Below, in pieces: positions 8,735 through 15,596 of a stretch of 36,727 bases of DNA. Position 1 is the stretch's first letter; every line of letters starts with the position of its first letter. Position numbers and translations under genes: made by a program. Below the pieces are notes generated by a model that was given only the letters and a program-made list of their open reading frames with translations, was not told the origin of the DNA and did not search any database. The stretch is from NCBI GenBank assembly GCA_009594865.1, contig VOPT01000071.1, positions 1-36,727 on the forward strand, read 5' to 3'. This DNA comes from Nitrospira sp. GTDB taxonomy: Bacteria > Nitrospirota > Nitrospiria > Nitrospirales > Nitrospiraceae.

Positions 8735-9178
8735 ATGAAGTTCTTCTTTTACGCGGACAATTTGAACCCGTCCCAACTCAAGCGCCGTGCCCCGGAACAC
8801 AAGTTTCTCTTCGCGGCCTATCTGCCCGACCATAGCGTGCAGTTCTGCCGCTGGTCGACGCAGTGGCGCTGCGGCCTGGCAAGCGTCGTCCCGTCGCCGG
8901 GAGAGAAGGTCTGGGGAGCCGTCTTTGAAATCACCGACGAAGATCTCAAGATCCTCGACGAGTTTGAAGACGATGTGCCGCAAGGCGCATACCGACACCT
9001 GCCGGTCACGGTGATCACCGAAGAGGGTGAAAAGCTATTGGTCACGACCCATGCGGCCAATCCCATCGGCAAGTTCAAACCAAAGGAACATTATATCGAC
9101 TGGGTGCTCAAGGGCATCAAGCAATGGAAGTTGCCGGAAGAATGCAGCGAGCAGTGGAAAGCGTATAAGCCGGCCTGA
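8735..9178 (+). CDS. Gamma-glutamylcyclotransferase-like protein
   Basis: The 147-residue product has the GGCT fold pattern. The N-terminal strand with loop FFFYADNLNPSQLKRR corresponds to the Y-G-S-N-L substrate loop of the family, here with Ala-Asp in place of Gly-Ser. Next come the V-WGAVFEITDEDLKILDEFED stretch with the acidic residue usually used in catalysis, and a C-terminal YIDWVLKGIKQW helix. Enzymes of this family release 5-oxoproline from gamma-glutamyl amines or glutathione; the substrate here is not known. It is 42 bases upstream of a ferredoxin gene on the same strand. Confidence 0.8.
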   Translation: MKFFFYADNLNPSQLKRRAPEHKFLFAAYLPDHSVQFCRWSTQWRCGLASVVPSPGEKVWGAVFEITDEDLKILDEFEDDVPQGAYRHLPVTVITEEGEKLLVTTHAANPIGKFKPKEHYIDWVLKGIKQWKLPEECSEQWKAYKPA

Positions 9179-9220
9179 TCAACGCCACAGATCGTCACTT
9201 ACCCATACATTGAGGTCACG

Positions 9221-9547
9221 ATGCCAAAGCCAAAACATCATATCCTTGTCTGCACCAACGCCCGACCGCCGGGTCACCCGAAGCCGTCCTGCGGCGGCCA
9301 AGGTTCCGCGCAGCTGCTCATGAATTTCAACATGGGCTTGATGCAACGCGGGATCATGCCGGGCGAGGTGTTGGTCACCGGTTCTTCCTGCCTGGGCCCG
9401 TGCGAACAGGGACCGACCGTGGTCGTCTATCCCGAAGGCACCTGGTATTCCAAAGTCACGGAAGCCGATGTCGCGACCATCCTGGATGAACACATCAAGG
9501 GTGGCAAACCGGCCGAAAAGCTGAACCCAGATAGCATCTGGAAGTAG
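9221..9547 (+). CDS. Thioredoxin-like [2Fe-2S] ferredoxin
   Basis: The 108-residue product belongs to the thioredoxin-fold 2Fe-2S ferredoxins, related to NuoE and Aquifex Fd. Four cysteines match the ligand spacing: Cys11, Cys24, Cys57 and Cys61 (CTNARPPGHPKPSC and SCLGPCEQGP). It carries single electrons in the cytoplasm; its partner is unknown. It may be co-transcribed with the upstream GGCT-like gene. A palindromic repeat begins 22 bases behind its stop codon. Confidence 0.9.
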   Translation: MPKPKHHILVCTNARPPGHPKPSCGGQGSAQLLMNFNMGLMQRGIMPGEVLVTGSSCLGPCEQGPTVVVYPEGTWYSKVTEADVATILDEHIKGGKPAEKLNPDSIWK

Positions 9548-9569
9548 CGCAGAATCATCGTTTCTTCAC

Positions 9570-9690
9570 GGATGATCAACATGCCCTTCCAGCGAGGCCG
9601 CAGGCGACTCACACCCGGAAGCGTACCCTCAGGGGTACGTTGAGGAGTGTGAGAAGCTGAGAGCGACGCTGGAAGGCGTTTTCATCATCC
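9570..9690. repeat. Palindromic intergenic repeat, copy 1
   Basis: About 121 bases form a long imperfect hairpin. Outer arms are GGATGATCAACATGCCC at the left and GGCGTTTTCATCATCC at the right; inner arms are TTCCAGCG and CGCTGGAA. The tip is CGTACCC-TCAG-GGGTACG. It starts 22 bases after the ferredoxin stop and ends seven bases before the moaB ATG. It is the first of at least nine related copies up to 17712. Confidence 0.9.
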
Positions 9691-9697
9691 GCTTGTT

Positions 9698-10210
9698 ATG
9701 AGCACCCCAAGCCACAAAGAACACAAACACCATGCTCCCCGCTCCGTCGGTTGCATGATTATCACCTGCAGCGATACCCGCACACCTGACACCGATACCA
9801 GCGGCCAATTAATCCAGAAGCTGCTTACGGAGAAGGGGCACAAGATAGCCGCCTACCACGTCGTCAAGGACGAACCGGCTGAGATCAAGGCGCGGATCAC
9901 CGAGGGCATCGCGAACGACGCTGTGCAAGCCATCATCATCAATGGCGGAACAGGAATCTCCCGGCGAGACTCCACGTTTGAAGCTGTCGATGCGATGCTG
10001 GAAAAACGGCTGGATGGATTCGGTGAAGTGTTCCGCTACCTGACCTATCAAGAGATCGGCTCACCGGCCATCATGAGCCGGGCCAGCGCGGGCATCATCA
10101 AAGGCCGCATACTCTTCTCCACTCCGGGCTCAGAAAACGCCGTACGCCTGGCGATGGAAAAGCTTATCCTCCCCGAACTCGGTCACCTCGTCAAAGAACT
10201 CACGAAGTAG
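9698..10210 (+). CDS. moaB: Molybdenum cofactor biosynthesis protein B (MoaB/Mog family)
   Basis: The family adenylylates molybdopterin or is a homologue of that enzyme in molybdenum cofactor synthesis. The 170-residue product has the nucleotide-binding signature NGGTGISRRDSTFEAV, preceded by the conserved TCSDTRTPDTDTSG loop, and the late SRASAGIIKGRILFSTPGS segment. The length is typical of MoaB. The ATG at 9698 is seven bases behind a palindromic repeat and has no clear ribosome-binding site. Folding of the repeat in the mRNA could affect initiation (inference). Molybdenum enzymes such as nitrite oxidoreductase and nitrate reductase would need this cofactor. Confidence 0.92.
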   Translation: MSTPSHKEHKHHAPRSVGCMIITCSDTRTPDTDTSGQLIQKLLTEKGHKIAAYHVVKDEPAEIKARITEGIANDAVQAIIINGGTGISRRDSTFEAVDAMLEKRLDGFGEVFRYLTYQEIGSPAIMSRASAGIIKGRILFSTPGSENAVRLAMEKLILPELGHLVKELTK

Positions 10211-10323
10211 TACGTCGTCAGCGTTCAGCAATCAGCCTGCAGGTTTTGGAGTTGCCAGAACTGAATGCTGCGAGGTGATGCTGTGTGTTGGTCACTCGCG
10301 GCGTTACCCCGGTCGGCTTATCT

Positions 10324-10410
10324 GATGGAGGCTGTTCAGAACGGTGCTCTAACCAGGCTCCCGGAAGCTGCGCGACCAAGAGCGCTGCTCGAGGCCGTTC
10401 TTAGCATCTG
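10324..10410. repeat. Palindromic intergenic repeat, copy 2 (short)
   Basis: A degenerate 87-base copy. The outer arms GGCTGTTCAGAACGG and CCGTTCTTAGCATC pair imperfectly, and the central GTAC tip found in other copies is missing. It is the first of four copies in a row. Confidence 0.7.
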
Positions 10411-10412
10411 TC

Positions 10413-10540
10413 ACATCAAGGCTGCTCGAACCGGCCATCCAACAAGGCCGCAGGGAACACCGCGTCTGAGGCGTACCCTTGTGGTACGTCGCAGGGAGCC
10501 GTGCGACCGAGAACGAAGTTGGGAACCGTTTTCAGCATCC
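10413..10540. repeat. Palindromic intergenic repeat, copy 3
   Basis: The left arm is GGCTGCTCGAACCGGCC and the right arm is GGAACCGTTTTCAGCATCC. The tip is CGTACCC-TTGT-GGTACG. It contains the shared inner blocks AAGGCCGCAGGGA and GTCGCAGGGAGCCG. Confidence 0.85.
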
Positions 10541-10550
10541 GCCCAGTGAA

Positions 10551-10671
10551 GGATGTTCAAAATGGCCGTCCAGCAAGGCCGCAGGAAGCAGGGCGACTGA
10601 GGCGTATCCTTGCGATACGTCGCAGGGAGCCGTGCGACCGAGAACGCTGCTGAAGACCGTGTTTAGCATCC
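10551..10671. repeat. Palindromic intergenic repeat, copy 4
   Basis: The left arm is GGATGTTCAAAATGGCC and the right arm is GACCGTGTTTAGCATCC. The tip reads CGTATC-CTTGC-GATACG, a paired double change relative to CGTACC/GGTACG in other copies, which supports a base-paired stem. Confidence 0.9.
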
Positions 10672-10681
10672 GTATGAAGAA

Positions 10682-10802
10682 GGATGTTCAAAACGGCTTT
10701 CCAGCAAGGCCGCAGGCGAAGCAAAACCGGAGGCGTACCCTCGGGGGTACGTTGAGGATTTTGATGAGCCGAGAACGCTGCTGGAAGCCGTTTTCAACAT
10801 CC
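10682..10802. repeat. Palindromic intergenic repeat, copy 5
   Basis: One of the best-preserved copies. The arms are GGATGTTCAAAACGGC and GCCGTTTTCAACATCC, with inner arms TTCCAGCA and TGCTGGAA. The tip is CGTACCC-TCGG-GGGTACG. It ends one base before the stop codon of the CBS-domain gene, which reads toward it. Confidence 0.92.
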
Positions 10803-10803
10803 T

Positions 10804-11238
10804 TTAGTCTTGGCTGATCTTTGGTTCCGAATACGTCTGCTTATCCGCCAATCTCGACTGCGCATACCGCTTGTAGTGCATCAACAGGTCGCGAACCGAG
10901 ACAACGCCAACGATCGATCCGCCCTTGGTCACCGCCAGATGGCGCACGCCGAGATCGCCCATCATATCCTGGGCATCATCGACAGCTTGATTGCTCTCAA
11001 TGGTGCACAACGGAGAGGTCATCACCTGTTCGACGGTCAACTTGCCCACATCCTGATTGGTGGCCAATCCCTTCCGAACCAGATCCGTGTCCGTCACGAT
11101 CCCCACATGATTCTTCCCCTTCTTGATCAAGAGGGAGCTGACCCGCAGGGTGCGCATCTTCTTCGCCGCACCGCGAATGGAGGTCGTCGGACCGACACTC
11201 TGAGGTTTCTTGTTCATGATTTGCGCAACAGTCGCCAT
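10804..11238 (-). CDS. Tandem CBS-domain protein
   Basis: The 144-residue product is two CBS domains and little else (about residues 8-60 and 72-125). Each ends in a typical GIVTDTDL or GVVSVRDLL loop. Such Bateman modules bind adenine nucleotides (AMP, ATP, SAM) and act as energy sensors or inhibit a partner; the partner is not known here. The gene lies 50 bases downstream of the alcohol dehydrogenase gene on the same strand, so the two are probably one transcript. Its TAA stop is one base from a palindromic repeat, which may act as its 3' end. Confidence 0.9.
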   Translation of the reverse strand: MATVAQIMNKKPQSVGPTTSIRGAAKKMRTLRVSSLLIKKGKNHVGIVTDTDLVRKGLATNQDVGKLTVEQVMTSPLCTIESNQAVDDAQDMMGDLGVRHLAVTKGGSIVGVVSVRDLLMHYKRYAQSRLADKQTYSEPKISQD

Positions 11239-11288
11239 GTCACATACCTTTCTGCCCGTTGGGACAAGAGAGCCGATAATGAGGCCGA

Positions 11289-12320
11289 TTACAAAACAGT
11301 CATCACGATTTTACCAAAAAACTTCCGATTCAAAAGATATTCTTGCGCACCTTTCGCCTCGGACAGCGGAAAGGTGCGATCGATCACGGGCCGCAACTTG
11401 CCTTCGCCAACGAGATGAGCCGCTTTCAACAACTCACTCTGCGAACCCATGTACGATCCTTTGATCGTGAGTTGCCGTGAATACACGTAGCGTAAATCAA
11501 GCTTAACCTCCGCGCCGGTTGTCGCGCCGCAGGTGACGAGCCGCCCACCCTTCGCCAACGAATCGATGCACTGCGTCCACACGTCCGGACCGATGTGCTC
11601 AATCACCACATCCACACCGCGGCGCTGCGTCAGGTCCCGCACCCGCTGATTGACCTGCTCCCGGCTGTGGATGATGACTTCGTCGGCGCCCAGCGCCTTC
11701 GCCTTCGCGACTTTCTCCTCGCTCCCGACCGTGGTCAAGACACGCGCGCCGGCCAGTTTCGCCATCTGAATCGCCATATGGCCGACTCCGCTGCCCGCCC
11801 CCATGATCAGCACGTCTTCGCCCGGTCGCACGTCGGCAAGTCCGAACAACATGTGCCACGCAGTCACGGACACCAGCGGAAATGCCGCGGCCTGCTCGAA
11901 GGACAAGGGCCCCGGAATCGGATGCACGTTTCTCGCGGGCACCTTCACATACTCCGCGTACCCGCCATGGCACATGGCCCCGATCAGCCCGTAGGAGCGG
12001 CACATATTGTCACGACCGCCCACACATTGCTCGCATCGACCACACCCGACACCCGGCGACACGAAGACCCGTTCGCCTTCGGCGACCCCTTCCACGTGAG
12101 AGCCGATCTGCTGCACGACCCCGGCGATGTCCGAGCCCGGAATGTGCGGGAGCGGCATCGGATAGGCCGGACTCCCCTGGCGGATCCAAATGTCCAGATG
12201 GTTCAACGCGCAGGCCTTCACCTGCACGAGCACTTCGTCGACGCCGATCGTCGGCATCGGCATCTCCTGATACTGGAGCTTTCCCGGCCCGCCATGTTCG
12301 TGAAACACCACCGCGTTCAT
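11289..12320 (-). CDS. Zinc-binding alcohol dehydrogenase (MDR superfamily)
   Basis: The 343-residue product is a medium-chain dehydrogenase. The structural zinc site is Cys93, Cys96, Cys99 and Cys107 (CGRCEQCVGGRDNMC). The catalytic zinc region includes CALNHLD at residue 37 and the HIPGSDIAGVV strand. The Rossmann glycine motif is GAGSGVG near residue 170. It should oxidise or reduce an alcohol/aldehyde or quinone with NAD(P)H in the cytoplasm; the substrate cannot be read from sequence. It heads a likely two-gene transcript with the CBS-domain gene. The ATG at 12320 was chosen because the MNAVVFHEHGGP opening is typical of the family. Confidence 0.9.
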   Translation of the reverse strand: MNAVVFHEHGGPGKLQYQEMPMPTIGVDEVLVQVKACALNHLDIWIRQGSPAYPMPLPHIPGSDIAGVVQQIGSHVEGVAEGERVFVSPGVGCGRCEQCVGGRDNMCRSYGLIGAMCHGGYAEYVKVPARNVHPIPGPLSFEQAAAFPLVSVTAWHMLFGLADVRPGEDVLIMGAGSGVGHMAIQMAKLAGARVLTTVGSEEKVAKAKALGADEVIIHSREQVNQRVRDLTQRRGVDVVIEHIGPDVWTQCIDSLAKGGRLVTCGATTGAEVKLDLRYVYSRQLTIKGSYMGSQSELLKAAHLVGEGKLRPVIDRTFPLSEAKGAQEYLLNRKFFGKIVMTVL

Positions 12321-12458
12321 AACACCTCAGTGTAGACAACAACCTAATTGAGTGTTGAGTTGTGCGTCCTCAGTTCACGGATAGGAAGCGCGCAGGGTTC
12401 AGTTCATCTGCCTTACGCGATTCGTGACTACATGTTCGCTCTAGCCCCATTCCTCACA

Positions 12459-12576
12459 GGATGATCAACACGCCGTGTCACAAGGCCGCAGGGAGTGCGG
12501 CGACTAAGGCGTACGCTTGGTACGTCGCAGGGAGTCGTACGACTGAGAACGCCGTGAGATGGCGTTTTCATCATCC
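12459..12576. repeat. Palindromic intergenic repeat, copy 6
   Basis: The arms are GGATGATCAACACGCC and GGCGTTTTCATCATCC. The tip is CGTAC-GCTTG-GTACG. It ends two bases before the stop codon of the PhzF-family gene on the minus strand. Confidence 0.9.
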
Positions 12577-12578
12577 TG

Positions 12579-13508
12579 CTAGAAAGTGAGCACTCCCTCC
12601 ACCACCATGACCGCCTCTCCCCCGACCATCACCCCCTGAATCGCGTCGTCGTCAGAATTCACCTGGATCAAAATGCGTGACGGGCGATCGATCTCATAGC
12701 CCTGTTCAGCGGTGATCTCAGTCTCCGGCCTGATGTCCACCACTCCATGTTGCACGAGATACGCCCCCAATGCGCCGCTGGCGCTGCCGGTCGCCGGATC
12801 TTCCACGATGCCGATCAACGGCGCGAACATGCGGGTATGCACAGTGGAGGATTGCTCGACCGTCATCGTGCTGAAGACCATCATGCCGTTGGCGCCATAT
12901 TGCTGGGACAACTCGGCGATGGCCGCGACATCAGGCACGATTGATCGCACCGCCGTCAGCGTGCGCACGGGCACGATAATGACCGGAAGCCCCGTCGAGA
13001 CCACCTGCACGGGAAAGCGGCTTTCGGTGATCGCAGATTTGGTGATACCCAAAGAGCGGGCAATGGCGAACAACGCCTCCGGCTCCTCGATCACATCCAG
13101 AAACTCCGGGCTCGGTTGCGCCATCACCACCCGTTCGATCACGCCGTCATGCGAATGGATATCGACGGGGAACAGCCCCAGATTACATTCTTGCAGCACC
13201 CTGGTGACCGGCTCCCGAAGCGCGAGGCGATCCAAGGTGCCCAACACGAAGAAGGTCCCGATGACCGGATGGCCGGCGAAGGGAATTTCCTGCGTCGGCG
13301 TGAAGATGCGCATCTTGACGACTGCGGCCTGGTCGGTGGGAGGAAACACAAACACGGTTTCGGAGAGGTTCATCTCGCGGGCGATCTGCTGCAGTTCGAC
13401 GTCGGTCAACCCGTCGGCATCCGGAAACACCGCCACGGGGTTTCCACCGAAGGGTTCATCAGTAAAAACGTCGGCTTGATAAAACTGCAGTCGCCGTTCC
13501 CCGGCCAT
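12579..13508 (-). CDS. PhzF family phenazine biosynthesis-like isomerase
   Basis: The 309-residue product shows the diaminopimelate-epimerase-like double fold of the PhzF family. Markers are the FTDEPFGGNPVAVFPDA opening, MNLSETVFVFPP with the catalytic Glu, IPFAGHPVIGT, and GIVEDPATGSASGALGAYL in the second half. PhzF itself isomerises a phenazine precursor, but most relatives are of unknown substrate and no other phenazine gene is present, so a general isomerase or epimerase role is the safe reading. It is a single gene framed by palindromic repeats on both sides. Confidence 0.9.
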   Translation of the reverse strand: MAGERRLQFYQADVFTDEPFGGNPVAVFPDADGLTDVELQQIAREMNLSETVFVFPPTDQAAVVKMRIFTPTQEIPFAGHPVIGTFFVLGTLDRLALREPVTRVLQECNLGLFPVDIHSHDGVIERVVMAQPSPEFLDVIEEPEALFAIARSLGITKSAITESRFPVQVVSTGLPVIIVPVRTLTAVRSIVPDVAAIAELSQQYGANGMMVFSTMTVEQSSTVHTRMFAPLIGIVEDPATGSASGALGAYLVQHGVVDIRPETEITAEQGYEIDRPSRILIQVNSDDDAIQGVMVGGEAVMVVEGVLTF

Positions 13509-13715
13509 AGATTCCTCGAGAAGATGCTGGCGGCATGTTGCCCCGAGCCAGCATTTTTTGCAAGTGGCGAGAGCGCTCTACAGGTCGGCAGTAGGAATTA
13601 AGTGAGTAGCACCAAGGACTACATTCCACTCACGCGGATTGATGGTCGCACGGCGCTGAACAGGGCATCCTACTAGGCCGCAGGGAAGCCGAGGCGTTCC
13701 AGCGAATCGGAACCA
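13509..13715. other. Intergenic stretch with a degenerate repeat fragment
   Basis: No gene was seen. Around 13666-13710 the blocks CATCCTACTAGGCCGCAGGG and GAGGCGTTCCAGCG resemble the inner part of the palindromic repeat, so an older decayed copy probably lies directly before the intact one at 13716. Confidence 0.45.
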
Positions 13716-13838
13716 CAGGTTGGTCAAAATGGCATGTCCCAGGCCGCAGGGAGGGTGATGCCTGAGGCGTATCCTTTGGGTACGTCGCAAGGAGACACCC
13801 GACCGAGAACGCCGGCAGAGGCCGTTTTCAGCAGCCTG
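13716..13838. repeat. Palindromic intergenic repeat, copy 7
   Basis: The arms are CAGGTTGGTCAAAATGGC and GCCGTTTTCAGCAGCCTG. The tip is CGTATCC-TTT-GGGTACG. It directly abuts the TGA stop of the radical SAM gene on the minus strand, with no base between. Confidence 0.88.
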
Positions 13839-15089
13839 TCAAACGGGTCGGGGGATGGCCTCATACGCACTCCTCAACGGATTGTTGAGGTATTGCTCGA
13901 CAAAGTTCTGCAACGAGCCGTGGCGGTAGAGCTGTTGATTGGCAAAGCGCGTATCGATCTTGTGCAGCACCTTGACACGCACACCGGTCTTCTTCGTGAA
14001 CTGCTCCAGGCTTACCCCGGTGATATCGGTATAGGGGCCGCGCCCCGATTGCATGATGCATTTGGGCACGTGGATGACTTTCTCCTTCGTCAACCGCCGC
14101 GCGATATCGTCGAAGGTCAACAGCACCGTGCAATCCGAATCGCCGCTGAGCAAGGCATTGGGTACATAGAGAAATTTCGCGCGATTCTTCCGGAACATGG
14201 TCAGAATTTTATGGACGCTGCCCGCCATGACGACCGTATCCTTCTTCTCCAATTCCAACGAATCGAACAGGCTGACGATACGGCGTCGGCTCAAGAACGC
14301 CGTGGTGTAGGACTCGGTGTGGATGGTCTGGAGATTCGGCAAGCCCAAGTGATAGATCTTCGTCGCTTCGTCAGGCAGGAATTTTCGTCCTTGCCGCATG
14401 AGCGAGGCCGTCTCCTCCTTCAGCCCCCGCACAGGCGTGAGCGTCCCCATCCACAGCACACAGTGCTGGTTGATCGCGGAAATCGTCGCCGCGTCCTTCG
14501 ACATCGTGTGCTGGTCGAACGCGTAGAAGTTTGCGGACGACACGGCGGGACCATCCAACACCTTCATGAGATGTTTGATGGACGGTGCATGCGGCATTAA
14601 TCGCTGCCGGTAGTCGCTGAGCGTGATGACCGACAATTCAAAGTTGATCCGGCCCGGATACTGTGCCGCCAATTGATGGATCTTCGGCACATGGACAAAG
14701 CCGACGGTGAAAAACTGGATGCTCTTGTCGGTGTATTTCAGAAAGTCTTCGACCCACTCCATCGCCTTGGGGTGAAGGAAGAGATCGGTCCATTCCATGA
14801 ACTCGTTGCCGCCGAGACACCAGAACTGTGTGGGGTCAGTCGGTTTCCGGCTGATGTACTCGAGGATAAACTTCCAATCCTCATCGCTGGTTTTCGGGGG
14901 GTCAAGCGTTTCGCGGTAGGAGTGGTCGAGCTCATAGCAGAACTCGCATTTAACCGGACAGTCCCGGCCGAGACTCAGGGGAATTTTCCCCGCGTCCATC
15001 TCCCTGATGAGCACCTGCCGATAGTCGGTGCGATCCTTGAAGATGGGAGTCGGCTGAAATATCGGGAGAGTGGTGGCCACAGGTGACAT
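13839..15089 (-). CDS. Radical SAM protein, unknown substrate
   Basis: The 416-residue product has the 4Fe-4S ligands Cys44, Cys48 and Cys51 in RDCPVKCEFCY, the C-x3-C-x2-C motif of radical SAM enzymes. These cleave S-adenosylmethionine to a 5'-deoxyadenosyl radical. CLGGNEFMEW is in the place of the usual GGE-type SAM-binding strand. The C-terminal third (residues about 285-400) has a strand-rich region with GDSDCTVLLTFDDIARRL that faintly recalls DUF512-type tails, but this is uncertain. It is the first of three radical SAM genes read in the same direction over 5.8 kb. The weak AAGGG before the ATG at 15089 is the only ribosome-binding signal. Confidence 0.85.
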   Translation of the reverse strand: MSPVATTLPIFQPTPIFKDRTDYRQVLIREMDAGKIPLSLGRDCPVKCEFCYELDHSYRETLDPPKTSDEDWKFILEYISRKPTDPTQFWCLGGNEFMEWTDLFLHPKAMEWVEDFLKYTDKSIQFFTVGFVHVPKIHQLAAQYPGRINFELSVITLSDYRQRLMPHAPSIKHLMKVLDGPAVSSANFYAFDQHTMSKDAATISAINQHCVLWMGTLTPVRGLKEETASLMRQGRKFLPDEATKIYHLGLPNLQTIHTESYTTAFLSRRRIVSLFDSLELEKKDTVVMAGSVHKILTMFRKNRAKFLYVPNALLSGDSDCTVLLTFDDIARRLTKEKVIHVPKCIMQSGRGPYTDITGVSLEQFTKKTGVRVKVLHKIDTRFANQQLYRHGSLQNFVEQYLNNPLRSAYEAIPRPV

Positions 15090-15161
15090 CCCTTGCCTAT
15101 CGACACTCGGACGACAAAGGCTCCATTGACAATGTCATGGTCAAACCGGGAAACTTCCACT

Positions 15162-15407
15162 ATGACCGACGACCGGCTGGCTCAGGCTCTCGCGCTCTTC
15201 GCACTCTCGAAGCCTTATACCCTCAAACAACTCAATCAACAGCGCGACGCCCTTCTCCACACCTGGGCCCCTCAGCGCTTTGCCAATCTCACGAACAACC
15301 CCAAGAAATACATGCAGGCTTATACGAAAGCCGAGGAGATGACCCGCCTGGTGGAAGCCTCGTACGCCCTGCTTGTGGAGTTAATCGTTCCCGACGACGT
15401 CCCCTGA
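15162..15407 (+). CDS. Small J-domain-like protein lacking the HPD motif
   Basis: The family is not firmly recognised. The 81-residue product from the ATG at 15162 has helices spaced like a DnaJ J-domain: YTLKQLNQQRDALLHTW, then AQFANLTNNP-like loop residues (APQRFANLTNNP), then KAEEMTRLVEASYALLVE. In a true J-domain His-Pro-Asp follows helix II to stimulate Hsp70. Here the matching place reads Trp-Ala-Pro, so Hsp70 activation is unlikely. An in-frame TTG at 15093 and an ATG at 15132 are alternatives; 15162 was chosen because the homology-like part begins there. It is transcribed away from the radical SAM gene at 15089 across about 70 bases. Confidence 0.55.
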   Translation: MTDDRLAQALALFALSKPYTLKQLNQQRDALLHTWAPQRFANLTNNPKKYMQAYTKAEEMTRLVEASYALLVELIVPDDVP

Positions 15408-15473
15408 GAACACTGTCGCTCGTCGCTCGTCTTTCGTATATCGCGAGATACGCTTCGAGCACTCACTCCCCCC

Positions 15474-15593
15474 GGATGATCAAAACGTCAGGTCACAAGG
15501 CCGCAGGGAGGATGGCGACTGAGGCGTACCCTTGCGGTACGTCGCAGGGAGACATCCGACCGAGAACGCCGTGAGATGGCGTTTTCATCATCC
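15474..15593. repeat. Palindromic intergenic repeat, copy 8
   Basis: The arms are GGATGATCAAAACGTC and GGCGTTTTCATCATCC. The tip is CGTACC-CTTGC-GGTACG. It ends three bases before the stop of the large radical SAM gene at 15597 and fills most of the space after the J-like gene. Confidence 0.92.
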
Positions 15594-15596
15594 GTG

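Larger units (their letters stand above)
10211..10803. other. Intergenic region filled by four palindromic repeats
   Basis: This ~590-base stretch between the convergent moaB and CBS-domain genes is mostly four consecutive copies of the palindromic repeat (listed separately). Short open frames across it follow the repeat and show no family resemblance, so it is taken as non-coding. Bases 10211-10323 hold nothing recognisable. Confidence 0.75.

Noticed and set aside
10324..10802. Repeat-spacer look of the region, as in a CRISPR array
   Set aside because: Units are ~90-128 bases, palindromic and separated by 2-11 bases; there are no short direct repeats with unique ~30-base spacers and no cas genes.
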